Assembly (NCBI GenBank): GCA_030068145.1
Contig: JAPJBO010000509.1
Span: 100,431 to 164,430 of the forward strand
DNA length: 64,000 bases
Reading direction: 5' to 3'
From: Diplonema papillatum
Taxonomy: Eukaryota; Euglenozoa; Diplonemea; Diplonemida; Diplonemidae
In this document: positions 25,601 through 35,302 of the stretch, in pieces
Layout of the letters: each line of letters opens with the position of its first letter
How positions within the stretch are numbered: the first letter of the stretch is position 1
The notes under the pieces: generated by a model
Seen by the model: the letters and a program-made list of their open reading frames with translations, nothing else
The model's database searches: none
Told to the model about the DNA's origin: nothing
Made by a program: the position numbers and the translations under genes

Positions 25601-27957
25601 CTCGCGGACAGGGGGTCCCCCACGATCAATCGCTTTTTAGTCGATGCCCAGAGCCCGTCCTATCGGGCTCGAATTCCTGCGGTGCGGCGTCTCTTGTTGC
25701 ATCGACAGCCCAGCCGGCGAGAGGACCGGCGCTTCGTCGACGCGGGCCCGCCTGGGCGAGCGCGTGAACAGGGAAGGATTGCCCCGCTGCACGCTGACCG
25801 TCAGCGCCTCGAGGTCGCTCTTCAGCGCGTCTGCTTCCGCGAGGCGCGCGAGGGCGTCGCTGAGCTTGCTCTGCAACTCGCGCTTCTCCCTTTGCCACGC
25901 CGCGTGCTCCGTCGGATCGGACTTCCCCTGCTTTGAGACCAATTTTGTTAAATCCCCCCCAGCATCAAAGAATTGTTGTGCACTGGGACTGAAGTTGCCA
26001 AGGGGTGCGTTGATCCGTCACAAAACACGAAACGCAGACGAAATGGCTGGTCTCGTCGTTTGAGACGGTGCCAGATCTGGTCGAGCTATACTCATATAGC
26101 TGTAGTAGTAGTAGTCGTAGTTTGAACTTGATATGCAGCAACAATCTGTGACGATAGACTGCCGTGCGGCGTCGTCGACAGCCCAGCAGGGAAGAGAGCG
26201 GGCGGCGCTTCGTCGGCGCGGGCCCGCCTGGGCGAGCGCGTGAACAGGGAAGGATTGCCCCGCTGCACGCTGACCGTCAGCGCCTCGAGGTCGCTCTTCA
26301 GCGCGTCTGCTTCCGCGAGGCGCGCGAGGGCGTCGCTGAGCTTGCTCTGCAACTCGCGCTTCTCCCTTTGCCACGCCGCGTGCTCCGTCGGATCGGACTT
26401 CCCCTGCTTTGAGACCAATTTTGTTAAATCCCCCCCAGCATCAAAGAATTGTTGTGCACTGGGACTGAAGTTGCCAAGGGGTGCGTTGATCCGTCAGAAA
26501 ACACAAAACACAGACGAAGTGGCTGGTCTCGCCGTTTGAGACGGTGCCAGATCTTGTCGATAGTAGTAGTAGTTTGAACGTGATAGGTTGCAACAATCTG
26601 TGACGATGGACTGCCGTGCGCGTTTGAGACGAGGTGCCGGATCTTGTCGAGCTGTACTAGTAGTAGGTAGTTTGAACTTGATATGCAGCAACAATCTGTG
26701 ACAGACTGCGCAAGCCGCTACAGACTACCTCTTTGCACGCGTCGTGTCATGATTCATTAGCTTCGTGCCCGTACTTTTAAATCTGCTGTAGAGTATGACG
26801 GACCGAAACCCCATCTGAATCGGCGCACTTCGTCGTAGTAGTAGTAGCGCGTGTCGTTCTGCTTCCTGTCTGAGCAATCAGTACGGCGCTTCCTGTTTGT
26901 CGGAACTCCCCTGCCGCACGCTGCCAACTACTAATCTGAGCACCTCCGAATGCATTGGTAACACGAAGAAGAAGGCGCATACCCTGCGACCGACTTCCAG
27001 AGACATGACACCCCCGGGCCGGCCGTGGAGGAGGCTGTCGTTCTCCCTGCGCAAGGCGATGACCTGGTCTTCGAGCTGGGTGACGAGGGTGTGCGTGGCT
27101 CCGGTCTGCTGCTTCGACAGCGCGTCGTTGAGGTCGCGCAGCCGGTGGAGCTCCGCGCTCGCGACGTCAAGCTCGACTTCGAGCTGCTTGCTCCGGGTGA
27201 TGTGCACGGCGGCCTCGTTCTCAGCGGCTCGCCGGGCCTCCCGCTCCCGCAGCAGCTCTTCGGCGAGCTCCCGCTCCTTGTCGACGAACGCGGCGAACCG
27301 CGACTGCGCCGACCGGACCTGCACGTTGGCCGCCTCGAGCTGCAGGTGCAGCTGCGAGATGTCGTCCGGGTGGGCGCGGGCGAGGTTCTCGGCCGACAGG
27401 AAGTTGCCCGTCGGCAGCAGGATGCTCCCGGGCGGCGGCGGCGGGTGGTCGGCCAGGTCGCGGGCCAGCCACGAGCCGCGGCGGGCGGGGAACGCCGCTT
27501 GCTGGTCGCCGTGCGCCATGACGCGGGCGGCGGCGTCGACGAGGAAGGCGGAGGTGTCGCCGGCGGTCGTGAAGGCCGGCTCTTCGACGGTCATGGTGAA
27601 GGTGAAGCTGGCGGCGGCTATCGCGTGCTGCAGGGCCAGCAGGTTGTTCGCCGGCTTCCCATCGACCGCGACGACGATCATCCCCGGTCGGATGCCGGCC
27701 GCGTGACACGGGCCGGGCCAGACCTGGGTCACCTTCGTCTCGAGGTACGGGTCATCAAGGGCGAGGCCCATCTTGTCCGTCACCGATTCACGGCGGACGA
27801 CGATGTCCCGAAGCCGCACTTCTCGCAGCGGGCTCGCCGAGCGGAGCCGCGTGCGTGACTTTCGCGCCATCGACTCGTCGGACAGCTGCCCGAGCAGCCG
27901 GATGCTGTCGTCGGTGTGCTGCCGTAGGGGGCTCCCCCTTCTAAAAGCGCTTCGCAT
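22625..27957 (-). CDS. PDZ-domain, coiled-coil protein (multi-exon)
   Basis: At least three coding blocks are read. Block 1 (27,957-26,983) starts MRSAFRRGSPLRQHTDDSIR, has a PDZ-like domain (TKVTQVWPGPCHAAGIRPGM, IVVAVDGKPANNLLALQ) and a long coiled coil (DKERELAEELLREREARRAA, QLEDQVIALRRENDSLL). It ends at a consensus-like donor, AGG|GTATGC, phase 0. Block 2 starts after CAAAGCAG at 26,403 (a duplicate starts at 25,927), phase 0, reading GKSDPTEHAAWQREKRELQS, also coiled coil. Its 3' border is not resolved. Block 3 (24,145-22,625) starts after CCACACAG, phase 0. It has a Ser/Arg/Pro-rich middle and a C-terminal helical part (LLRCGESWAVLFRGL, DTDAWLDWISGIEAKNG) with an EF-hand-like look, ending TKSN. 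PDZ plus coiled coil suggests a scaffold, possibly cytoskeletal. The total is around 900 residues. Introns carry dispersed repeats. Confidence 0.72.
24183..24345. repeat. dispersed repeat R3, intronic copy
   Basis: TTGCAAGAACGTGCTTGGAA, CCGCACTGGTCCCGTCTGCG, TTTAGGCCACGGACACATAA and CTGAGTGTCTGCAGACAGCA. Near-identical copies lie at 47,990-48,145 and 48,920-49,075, and a shorter one at 46,803-46,885. This copy begins about 40 bp upstream (in gene direction) of the acceptor of the last PDZ-gene block. Confidence 0.85.
24346..25660. other. intronic or spacer DNA, no exon recognised
   Basis: It lies between the last and middle blocks of the PDZ gene. A 40-bp direct repeat (AGTCGATG(T/C)CC...GTCCT) occurs at about 25,500 and 25,638. 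No further exon was identified, although the unresolved donor of the middle block leaves room for one. Confidence 0.4.
25681..26545. repeat. tandem duplication containing an exon
   Basis: Two copies with a 476-bp offset. The shared core runs from about 25,740 to 26,065 and from about 26,216 to 26,541, and includes the whole acceptor, the coding part of the PDZ-gene middle exon and the intron upstream of it. The encoded residues from GKSDPT to RSPRRAR are identical in both. They differ at the exon's 3' side, where the nearer copy is followed by TAG-trinucleotide-rich repeat DNA. Confidence 0.9.
26560..26760. repeat. GTA-trinucleotide tract with dispersed repeat D3
   Basis: TAGTAGTAGTAGTTTGAACG, GCAACAATCTGTGACGATGG and a further copy with TTGAACTTGATATGCAGCAA recur here. 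Related copies lie at 26,104-26,165 and 46,003-46,095, the last with the same flank CAAGCCGCTACAGACTACCT. Confidence 0.7.
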
Positions 27958-27959
27958 GA

Positions 27960-28265
27960 TCACGCCCACGCACGGCCTCGGAAACTAGGGCTGCGGACCT
28001 GTGCTCGCGGGGTGGTGCGGCGGGGATGTGGCGGCCTTCGCCAGGGGTGCGTCCCCCCCTCCCCCTCTCCTCCCCGCCTGGTGGATGTTTTAGAGTGCAA
28101 ATACTTTTGGGTCCCTGTGGGAAATGTGCCCCGCGCGGGGACTAGTCCCTGTCGGAAATTGTTTTCCTCCGACCGTTGTCAGGGAAATGCGCTTTTTCGG
28201 ATTTTGACCGGTTTGGCCATTTTTGCCGTTTTTTCCTTCCCCCCCGACGACAGCAAGTGTCAGAT
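27960..28265. other. 5' flank of the PDZ gene
   Basis: No coding region recognised. CCCCGACGACAGCAAGTGTC at about 28,243 is related to a stretch near 3,210. Confidence 0.4.
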
Positions 28266-28642
28266 GAGCCCACTTATCTTTTCTTGGTGTAATTACTCAT
28301 ATCCTTACAGTTTAAAAAGTTTTCCCTTATATCGATCTAGAGAAATGGTATTAGGGATAAGAGAAACTCTTTTGGGATGTAAGAGAAAAGAAGTCCTGGA
28401 ATTGAATACAATTGGGCTGGAATTTGGGTCGGAAATTTGGGTCAAAAGCTGTACGCCACAGGGACACTCTTCTGTTCTGCGTCCACTGTCATTGCGGTGA
28501 ACATGTCCCCTGTGTCCCATCAACAGACACGAGAGGGACTTTTTTGCAGCATTGCTCGAGATCTGCGAATGACACAAAAGCAAACTCGAATAGCTAGGGA
28601 TATAAGAGAAAGTCGAAGATACCTTTGGGCTCAAGAAGAAAT
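28266..28642. other. AT-rich patch, origin unknown
   Basis: Noticeably richer in A and T than its surroundings (for example TCCTTACAGTTTAAAAAGTT and CTGGAATTGAATACAATTGG), ending exactly where the retroelement's first terminal block starts. No protein family recognised in any frame. Confidence 0.4.
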
Positions 28643-31600
28643 TGGGAATTTAATGCCAGCTAATTTCGTGCAAAGCTCCGGCAGAGAACGAAACCCATCA
28701 AACAGGATACGTATTTTCTTGTCCGGGGGTTTCGGGCTCTGTCGCTTTCCGGAACTGGCGACACTACTAAGGTCGAATATACTTTTCCCACACTGGCCGC
28801 TGATAGACGCCTCTGGCCCTTGTCGGCGGTCGGGCGGCCGGGTGACATGGGTGGTCTCCGGCCCGCCCCTTCTGATAGACCTACTGCTATCGGTTACCCG
28901 CCTTCTTTTCTGGGCTTCCGGGCTGACATCGTCACCCCGGTTGCCCGGCGTGGCTTCTGATAGACTTAGTGGTCTCTGTCCTGCTATCAGTTGCCCCGCC
29001 TTCTTTTTTAGAGCTTCCGGGTTTGACTTAGTGGTCTCTGGCCTGCCCCGGTTGCTCTGCGTGACTCCTGATAGACTTAGTGGTCTCTGTCCTGCTATCA
29101 GTTGCCGCCTTCTTTTTCTTTCAAGCTCCCGGGTGACATGGGGTCTTTGGCCTCCCCAGTTGCGCGCGTAACCTCTGATAGACTTGGCGTGCTATCGGTT
29201 ACCCGCCTGCTTCGGCTTCCGGTTGACATAGTCAGCCCGGTTGCCCGGCGTGAGTTCCGATAGACTTAGTGGTCTCTGTCCTGCTATCAGTTGCCCCGCC
29301 TTCTCTTTTGTTTTACGAGCTTCCGGGTTTGACTTAGTGGTCTCTGGCCTGCCTCGGTTGCTCTGCGTGACTCCTGATAGACTTAGTGGTCTCTGTCCTG
29401 CTATCAGTTGCCGCCTTCTTTTTCTTTCAAGCTTCCGGGTGACACGGTGGTCTTTGACCTCCCCCGGCTGCGCGCGTAACTACTGATAGACTTAGCGTGC
29501 TATCGGTTACCCGCCTGCTTCGGCTTCCGGTTGGCATAGTCAGCCCGGTCGCCCGGCGTGAGTTCTGATAGACTTAGTGGTCTCTGTCCTGCTATCAGTT
29601 ACCCCGCCTTCTTTTTTCGAGCTTCCGGGTCTGACCTAGTGTCTGTGGCCTGCCCCGGTTGCTCTGCGTGACTTCTGGTAGACTTAGTGGTCTCTGTCCT
29701 GCTATCAGTTGCCCCGCCTTCCTTTTTTTCGAGCTTCCGGGTTTGACTTAGTGGTCTCTGGCCTGCCCCGGTTGTTCGGCGTGACTCCTGATAGACTTAG
29801 TGGTCTCTGTCCTGCTATCAGTTGCCGCTCCTTTTTCAAGCTGCCGGGTCGACGCAGTGCTGCCCGGTTGCCGCGCGTCGACGTATGACGGACATTGTGG
29901 CCTCGTCCCACTACCGGTTGCCCTTCCTTTCAGATCTCCGGTCGGCGTAGTGGCCTCTGGCCTGTCTCGGTTGTAACTCGCACCACGGAGCGGCCTCCGG
30001 CGGAGGTCCGAGTGTCCGCGAGGGGTGCGAAGCGGCCGCGTCCGGCCTGCTCCAACCCCTTGCCAGGAAAGAAAGACAAGCAAAAAGAAAGGGGAGACGG
30101 TCATGGATAATCTTGCGCTGTTCTGGGGCGGAAGGGAAGCGGCGCTCCGCGGGCCAGGTATGGGCCCCGTCTTCGAGGAGCTGGAGCCACTCGAGTGGTT
30201 CCATCGGGAGGACGCTGAAATCCACTACGGCGCTATACGGAGGGAGGCGGACAGGAGGTGGGCAGCCGCCGGCGAAAGGGAGATGGCTAAGAGGCGCCGC
30301 GTACTGCATGTGGTGGTGTACGAGGCCTGGGCAACGGGCATGCACGACGAGCCCCCGGAGATGTTCGTAACCCTTGTCGATGCTGCAGGGCATCCTCCAC
30401 ACGTCCTTCAACGAGGACAAGACGTCTGAGGGACACAGTTTCCGGCATCTGGGACTCGTGTTCACCATCACGAGCCGAGGCGTGGAAGTGGCGATCTCGG
30501 CCCCCAGGAGAAGAGGCCTGGTGCAAATGTTGAAGGGCGTGATGGCCCGCGACTCCTTGTCACCCGGCGAGGCGGCATCCCTGGCGGGGAAGCTGGGGTT
30601 TGCGACGTCGGCGCTCTTCGGCAGGGTGGGCCGGGTCCCGCTGCAACCCATCTTCAGGAGGTCAAACGCGTCAACGACGTTCGCTGGATTCAAGCTCGGC
30701 GGCGACCTAGAAGAGGCTCTTGGGTGGTGGGTGAGGACTCTGGCGGAGGACGAGCAGTGCTTCCGGAGGACAGTACCGCTGAACCCGATACGGCCTGGCG
30801 AGGGAACCAGATACGTGCTACTCACGGACGCGTGCCTCTTCGGCTTGGGTGCGGTTCTGGCCACGATAACCGAAGGGGTTGTCGTAGCGGTAGAGTATTT
30901 CTCGCACCCCGTTCCCAGGGAAGGCGCGAACCTGCAAATTCACCATCTGGAGTTCGTGGCCGTGGCGGTGGCGTTCGCGCTGTGGTTCGGTGACAAGGAC
31001 GATTATACAGTCTCGGTGTGGGTGGACAACGACATCATCCTGGGCAGCCTCGTGCAAGGGAGGACGAGGGCGAAAGAGCTACGGACAGCCGTTCACTTGT
31101 TCTGGGAGCGTCTGGCCAGGTCCAGAGGCAACGCGTGGTTCGACAGGGTCCCAGGGATCGATAACATCGCGGACCTGCCCAGCAGGCTCCTACACGCTTG
31201 GGCAGGGGTCCCCATCCGGGGCATCCTGCCGAGGAGGAGGGAAGTCGACCAGCGTGTCGCCGACGCAGCGATAGCGGAAGTGCTCTAGAGCCGAAGGCTG
31301 TCTAGTCCCGGGGGCGCTTCCGCGTCCCCTGAGATCGAGAAGGAGACGCAGTTGGTGAGGCTAGCTCCCGTTCAGTGCTTCCTCCCCGCCCTCCAGTGTA
31401 CGGGCGCTGCGCCAAGGTCCATTGGGATAAGAGCCATTGGGACAATTCAATAGACACGTGAGCGGAATGGCGCGGTCGGCCAGCAAACGCTTGCTCGCCG
31501 CCAGCTGAGCTCCGTCTGTTGGACTAACAGCCACGGTTGCGCACCTCCCGCCCCCGTCGCTTAGTCAGTCCCGCACAGGCCGCCCCTGCTAGCAGCGGCT

Positions 31601-33071
31601 GCGCCGTCGGCTCTGTCCCACAGCTTTAGCAGGCCAGCTAAGGACCGTAACCACAGAATCTGTTTGGGCGAAGCGGCATTAAATGTACGTTAAATGAGCG
31701 GGACGAGAGGGAGCAACGGCCCCGAGCGACCCCCTCGAAGGAGCGGAATTTAATGGGAATTTAATGCCAGCTAATTTCGTGCAAAGCTCCGGCAGAGAAC
31801 GAAACCCACCAAACAGGATACGTATTTTCTTCCCGCCCGCCCAGCCCCAGAAAATAGGGGCGAGTTACAGGGCGCCATGCGCCATAATAAGCGCCATCGT
31901 GTCGGAGAGCGCGCCGAGGGCGGCTGGGTGCTCGGCGACTCGGCGGGAGTCGTCGGCAAGATCCTCGAAGCGCTCAAGCGCGACTCCCGGCCCCGAGAGC
32001 GGCGAGCCCCTTGGCCTAGAGTGATCTTTGGCCGAGTTCGGGCGGCAGGTGCATATCGGGCCGCCCTGCAGCTGCTGGGGAGCACTTGCCGCTCCTGAGG
32101 ACCTCCGGCGTGCAGGCGATAAGGACAGAGCAGGTCCACATCGGCGAGCGCAAGGTAAGAGTGGAGTGGGGTGCTGCAGGCACCTTACGTTTGAAGAGAT
32201 CAACCTGGTCCCCTCCCTGCGCCTCCCGAACGCGCCCGAAGGGGTTCCGGGCGGGGCCAGGGACTGTCCGGTCGCAGTCTTCACGCTGCTGAAAGGTATG
32301 GCCGGGAACAGACCCCTGCTCTGCCCGTGCGTAACGTATTCTTCGTTCAGGGAGGCCCTTGGCACTGCGGCGAAGCCAGGGATCCTGTCGTGCCTCAACG
32401 AGGGCCGCTCCTCCGGGAGGGGTAGGGCGGCCTTCGTCACCCACAGCGCCAGGATAGGGGTTGCTGCAACCCCCTCAAGGCGGGCATGGTCCCCATCCAG
32501 GTGAAAAGAGGGGGACTGGTCCGCGGACGGCATGGTTACCTACTACAAGGACAAGGTCCTCAGGGACCCGGGCTGTGTCGAGGCGGTTCGTTTGTACAAC
32601 CCTATCTCACTAGCCCACATGTACACAGCGAGGTTCAAGGCCGGCTGACTGGCGAGTAGGTCTCCAGCCCCCCACTGCTCCTCTGCGGTGCTCGGAACTT
32701 TCCGCGGAAGCCCGGACGAGGTTACGGTCCCTGGCTTGCTAGGGCCGAATCGGCGAGGGACAATTCAACAGACACGTGAGCGGAATGGCGCGGTCGGCCA
32801 GCAAACGCTTGCTCGCCGCCAGCTGAGCTCCGTCTGTTGGACTAACAGCCACGGTTGCGCACCTCCCGCCCCCGTCGCTTAGTCAGTCCCGCACAGGCCG
32901 CCCCTGCTAGCAGCGGCTGCGCCGTCGGCTCTGTCCCACAGCTTTGGCAGGCCAGCTAAGGACCGTAACCACAGCATCTGTTTGGGCGAAGCGGCATGAA
33001 ATGTACGTTAAATGCGCGGGACGAGAGGGAGCAACGGCCCCGAGCGACCCCCTCGAAGGAGCGGAATTTAA
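28643..33071 (+). mobile_element. DIRS/PAT-like tyrosine-recombinase retroelement fossil
   Basis: Old retroelement copy, broken in several places. Parts in order: terminal block A1 (28,643-28,722), a hairpin-rich repeat array (about 28,780-29,900), a region with reverse-transcriptase thumb and RNase H similarity (30,103-31,288), block B1 (31,439-31,753) directly followed by A2 (31,754-31,833), a stretch with a tyrosine-recombinase R-box-like HSARIG motif (about 32,030-32,640), and block B2 (32,757-33,071). A1 and A2 match, and B1 and B2 (315 bp each) differ at only about five sites, so insertion or rearrangement is fairly recent. The A1-B1A2-B2 order is that of split direct repeats, known from PAT- and Ngaro-type elements, although here the recombinase-like part lies between A2 and B2. 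A nested or partly duplicated element is possible. Confidence 0.65.
28780..29900 (+). repeat. degenerate tandem array of short hairpins
   Basis: Roughly a dozen units of about 100 bp. Most carry CTGATAG, a loop such as ACTTAGTGGTCTCTGTCCTG, then CTATCAG, i.e. a 7-bp inverted repeat around a 20-base loop. Between hairpins are pyrimidine-rich runs (CCGCCTTCTTTTT) and GCTTCCGGGT. The array lies in the 5' part of the retroelement fossil and has no convincing ORF. Confidence 0.8.
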
Positions 33072-33092
33072 CTGCCTCTTTTCTTTCGTGTC

Positions 33093-33280
33093 ACCTTGGT
33101 CTCGAGGTACAGGTCATCAAGGGCGAGGCCCATCTTGTCCGTCACCGATTCACGGCGGATGACGATATCCCGAAGCCGCACTTCTCGCAGCGGGCTCGCT
33201 GAGTGGAGCCGCGTGCGCGACTTTCGCGCTATCGACTCGTCGGACAGCTGCCCATGCATCCGGATGCTGTCGTCGGTGTG
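33093..33280 (-). pseudogene. copied fragment of the PDZ-gene first exon
   Basis: About 188 bp match 27,729-27,919 with few substitutions, covering the part just before the PDZ core (residues such as RKSRTRLHSASPLREVRLRD). It begins about 20 bp right of the retroelement's B2 repeat and ends inside the exon, with no start codon context or flanking introns. A partial duplication, not a gene. Confidence 0.85.
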
Positions 33281-33640
33281 CGTACTACATGAAGCTTACC
33301 AAAGCAGGTGAGTTCCGCTAGTGCACACAAACAAAAGAAAGCGTCATAGCATGCCCATATTATTTTTTTTCGTCCCCGACCCGATTCCGGGCGTTGCAGG
33401 GTCGGCCTTGTGTTGCCGACAAATTAACCGAGGTTGGTGTGGTTTCTGGGTCTTTCGACGTGTCTTCGACCTCGTTTTGTGCGGTGAGTGTTTGGCGGCA
33501 TTGCGTATTCGTGCTTGCTCATTCATCTTGTGGCGAGAAACTGAAATGAGACGCCATCTACAGGTAGGGGGCGTCCTATTCGCGCGCTGTGGGATGCCCG
33601 AGATGCTCAGCGGGTTTTGCTTATCATGCGACGGGCGCCA
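33281..33640. other. no gene recognised
   Basis: Short ORFs only. Confidence 0.4.
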
Positions 33641-33800
33641 CAGTGAGCCGGTCCGTCCCTATCTCATGAACCTGCATCGAAGTGCCTGGTCCACCACGGT
33701 CTATCAGGTCCATCCCTAGTCCCTTGAGCTGCATCGAATTGCCCGGTGCTGTATTCTTCGGTCTATCACGGTCTATCAAGAGGGGATGGACCGGCTCACG
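33641..33800. repeat. dispersed repeat R1, inverted copy
   Basis: AGCCGGTCCGTCCCTATCTC, TGCATCGAAGTGCCTGGTCC, CTATCAGGTCCATCCCTAGT and CTATCACGGTCTATCAAGAG: the reverse complement of the order at 16,600-16,805. Confidence 0.85.
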
Positions 33801-34305
33801 CCACAGGCCAATAAGCGCAAATGTGTGGACTGAAAAAGGACGTGATAGTCGGGGCTAGGTGTCGGCGCGAAGATAATGCTCTCGTTAGCAAAAGCCGCTG
33901 AGAGGGTCTGGCGGGGAGTGGTCACTACACGATATCGGCCGGTGCCCTTGTCGCCGCGCTAGTATTTCTTACCTACATTGCTCTGTTGGCCAGAGGTTTT
34001 TAGCCCCTCCTGCGGCACCGGACGACCCGATGCAAGAGAATAAGATCTCACGGATTTTCCGAGGGAATCTGCGAGGCTTGACGAATCTACCTACAGGGTG
34101 TCTGTTCTTCGGGAGAAACATTTTGTGGGATAGGTGGAGTGACCCCGCAGGGTGTCCAAAGTACACTTGGGGGATCACCCCATCGTAAGTTGCTATTCGG
34201 ATTTCTTCATTCCTTTCCTCTAACGAAAACCGCTGCTGCAATGCCTGACTGCAACGTCCTACTGCAATGCCCAACACTGAGGATAGCCGATAGAGGTCCT
34301 CCCCT
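33801..34305. other. no gene recognised
   Basis: No coding region or repeat recognised. Confidence 0.4.
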
Positions 34306-34445
34306 ACTACAGATCTGGAGATGGCCAGCCTGTCCTGCTACAGATCTGGAGATGGCCAGCATGTCCTGCTACAGATCTGGAGATGGCCAGTCTGTCCTGC
34401 TACAGATCTGGAGATGGCCAGCCTGTCCTGCTACAGATGTTCCAG
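34306..34445. repeat. 31-bp tandem repeat, four copies plus a partial
   Basis: AGATCTGGAGATGGCCAGCC recurs at 34,311, 34,342, 34,373 and 34,404, with a truncated fifth copy at 34,435. A second small duplication (ACCTCAGCGTC(A/G)GTCCACAT) lies at about 34,651 and 34,697. Confidence 0.93.
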
Positions 34446-35302
34446 ACCCGGAGGCACTAGATCTGAATGTGAAACCGATGTGGCCTTGGAAGTTGCCGTT
34501 CGCCGAAGCTAGTCGTGGCCCGATAAACCCGATGGGTCCTGAGTAACGCATGCTTTCCTCTGGACTAGCCGTTTCAGTAACACTAGTCACGCAGACGCGG
34601 ACTGCACTTTCTGGTGCTCTTGCACACGTACCCATCAGACCTTCGCGTGGAACCTCAGCGTCAGTCCACATGGATGCCAGACCTTTGCGTGCAACCTCAG
34701 CGTCGGTCCACATGGATGCTAGCTGCTGTCGACGTCGGCAGGCTGTTCGCCCTGACTGCCTTATGCATGGCAAACTGCTTTTTTTGACTTTTTTCCGCAA
34801 TTCCCCCAGGAAAGCGGCGCCAACGCTGTTCTGAGGAAAACAGCACGGAGGCACCGCCGGGTGCGCATTTCCTTCCCTGGGGCCTTTACTTTCCACGGCT
34901 ACAAACCGCGCTTCCGCCTCTCGTCGGGGGGGAACTTGAGCGAAAGATCGTCTTGCTGTGTGAGCGCGTGGCGTGATTGGGGAGGGGAAATCTTAGGGCA
35001 CAGAACACTGCTTCTCATGCATGTTTGATGCTAGCATTAAGTCTTAGTTACTGGCTGGTCCCTGCCTTGGCAACCTTCACCGGAAGCTACGGCGTTCCAT
35101 ACCTACATCGTCCTGCTGGCCTGAGACACGGGCCGTCTTGGAGACAGCAGTCTTGAGACGAATGCCCGCTCTATCCGAAGGATCCCGTCCCACCCATCCT
35201 TCGTAGCAGAATCACAGGAGCATGTCGGGAACTCTGGCCGACAGGTGAATATGACAAGTGCGTCTTATTTCGATTAAGACGGTACGCTTTTAAGCCGTGA
35301 AC
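34446..35302. other. no gene recognised
   Basis: Apart from the small duplication near 34,650-34,720, nothing conserved. Confidence 0.4.
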
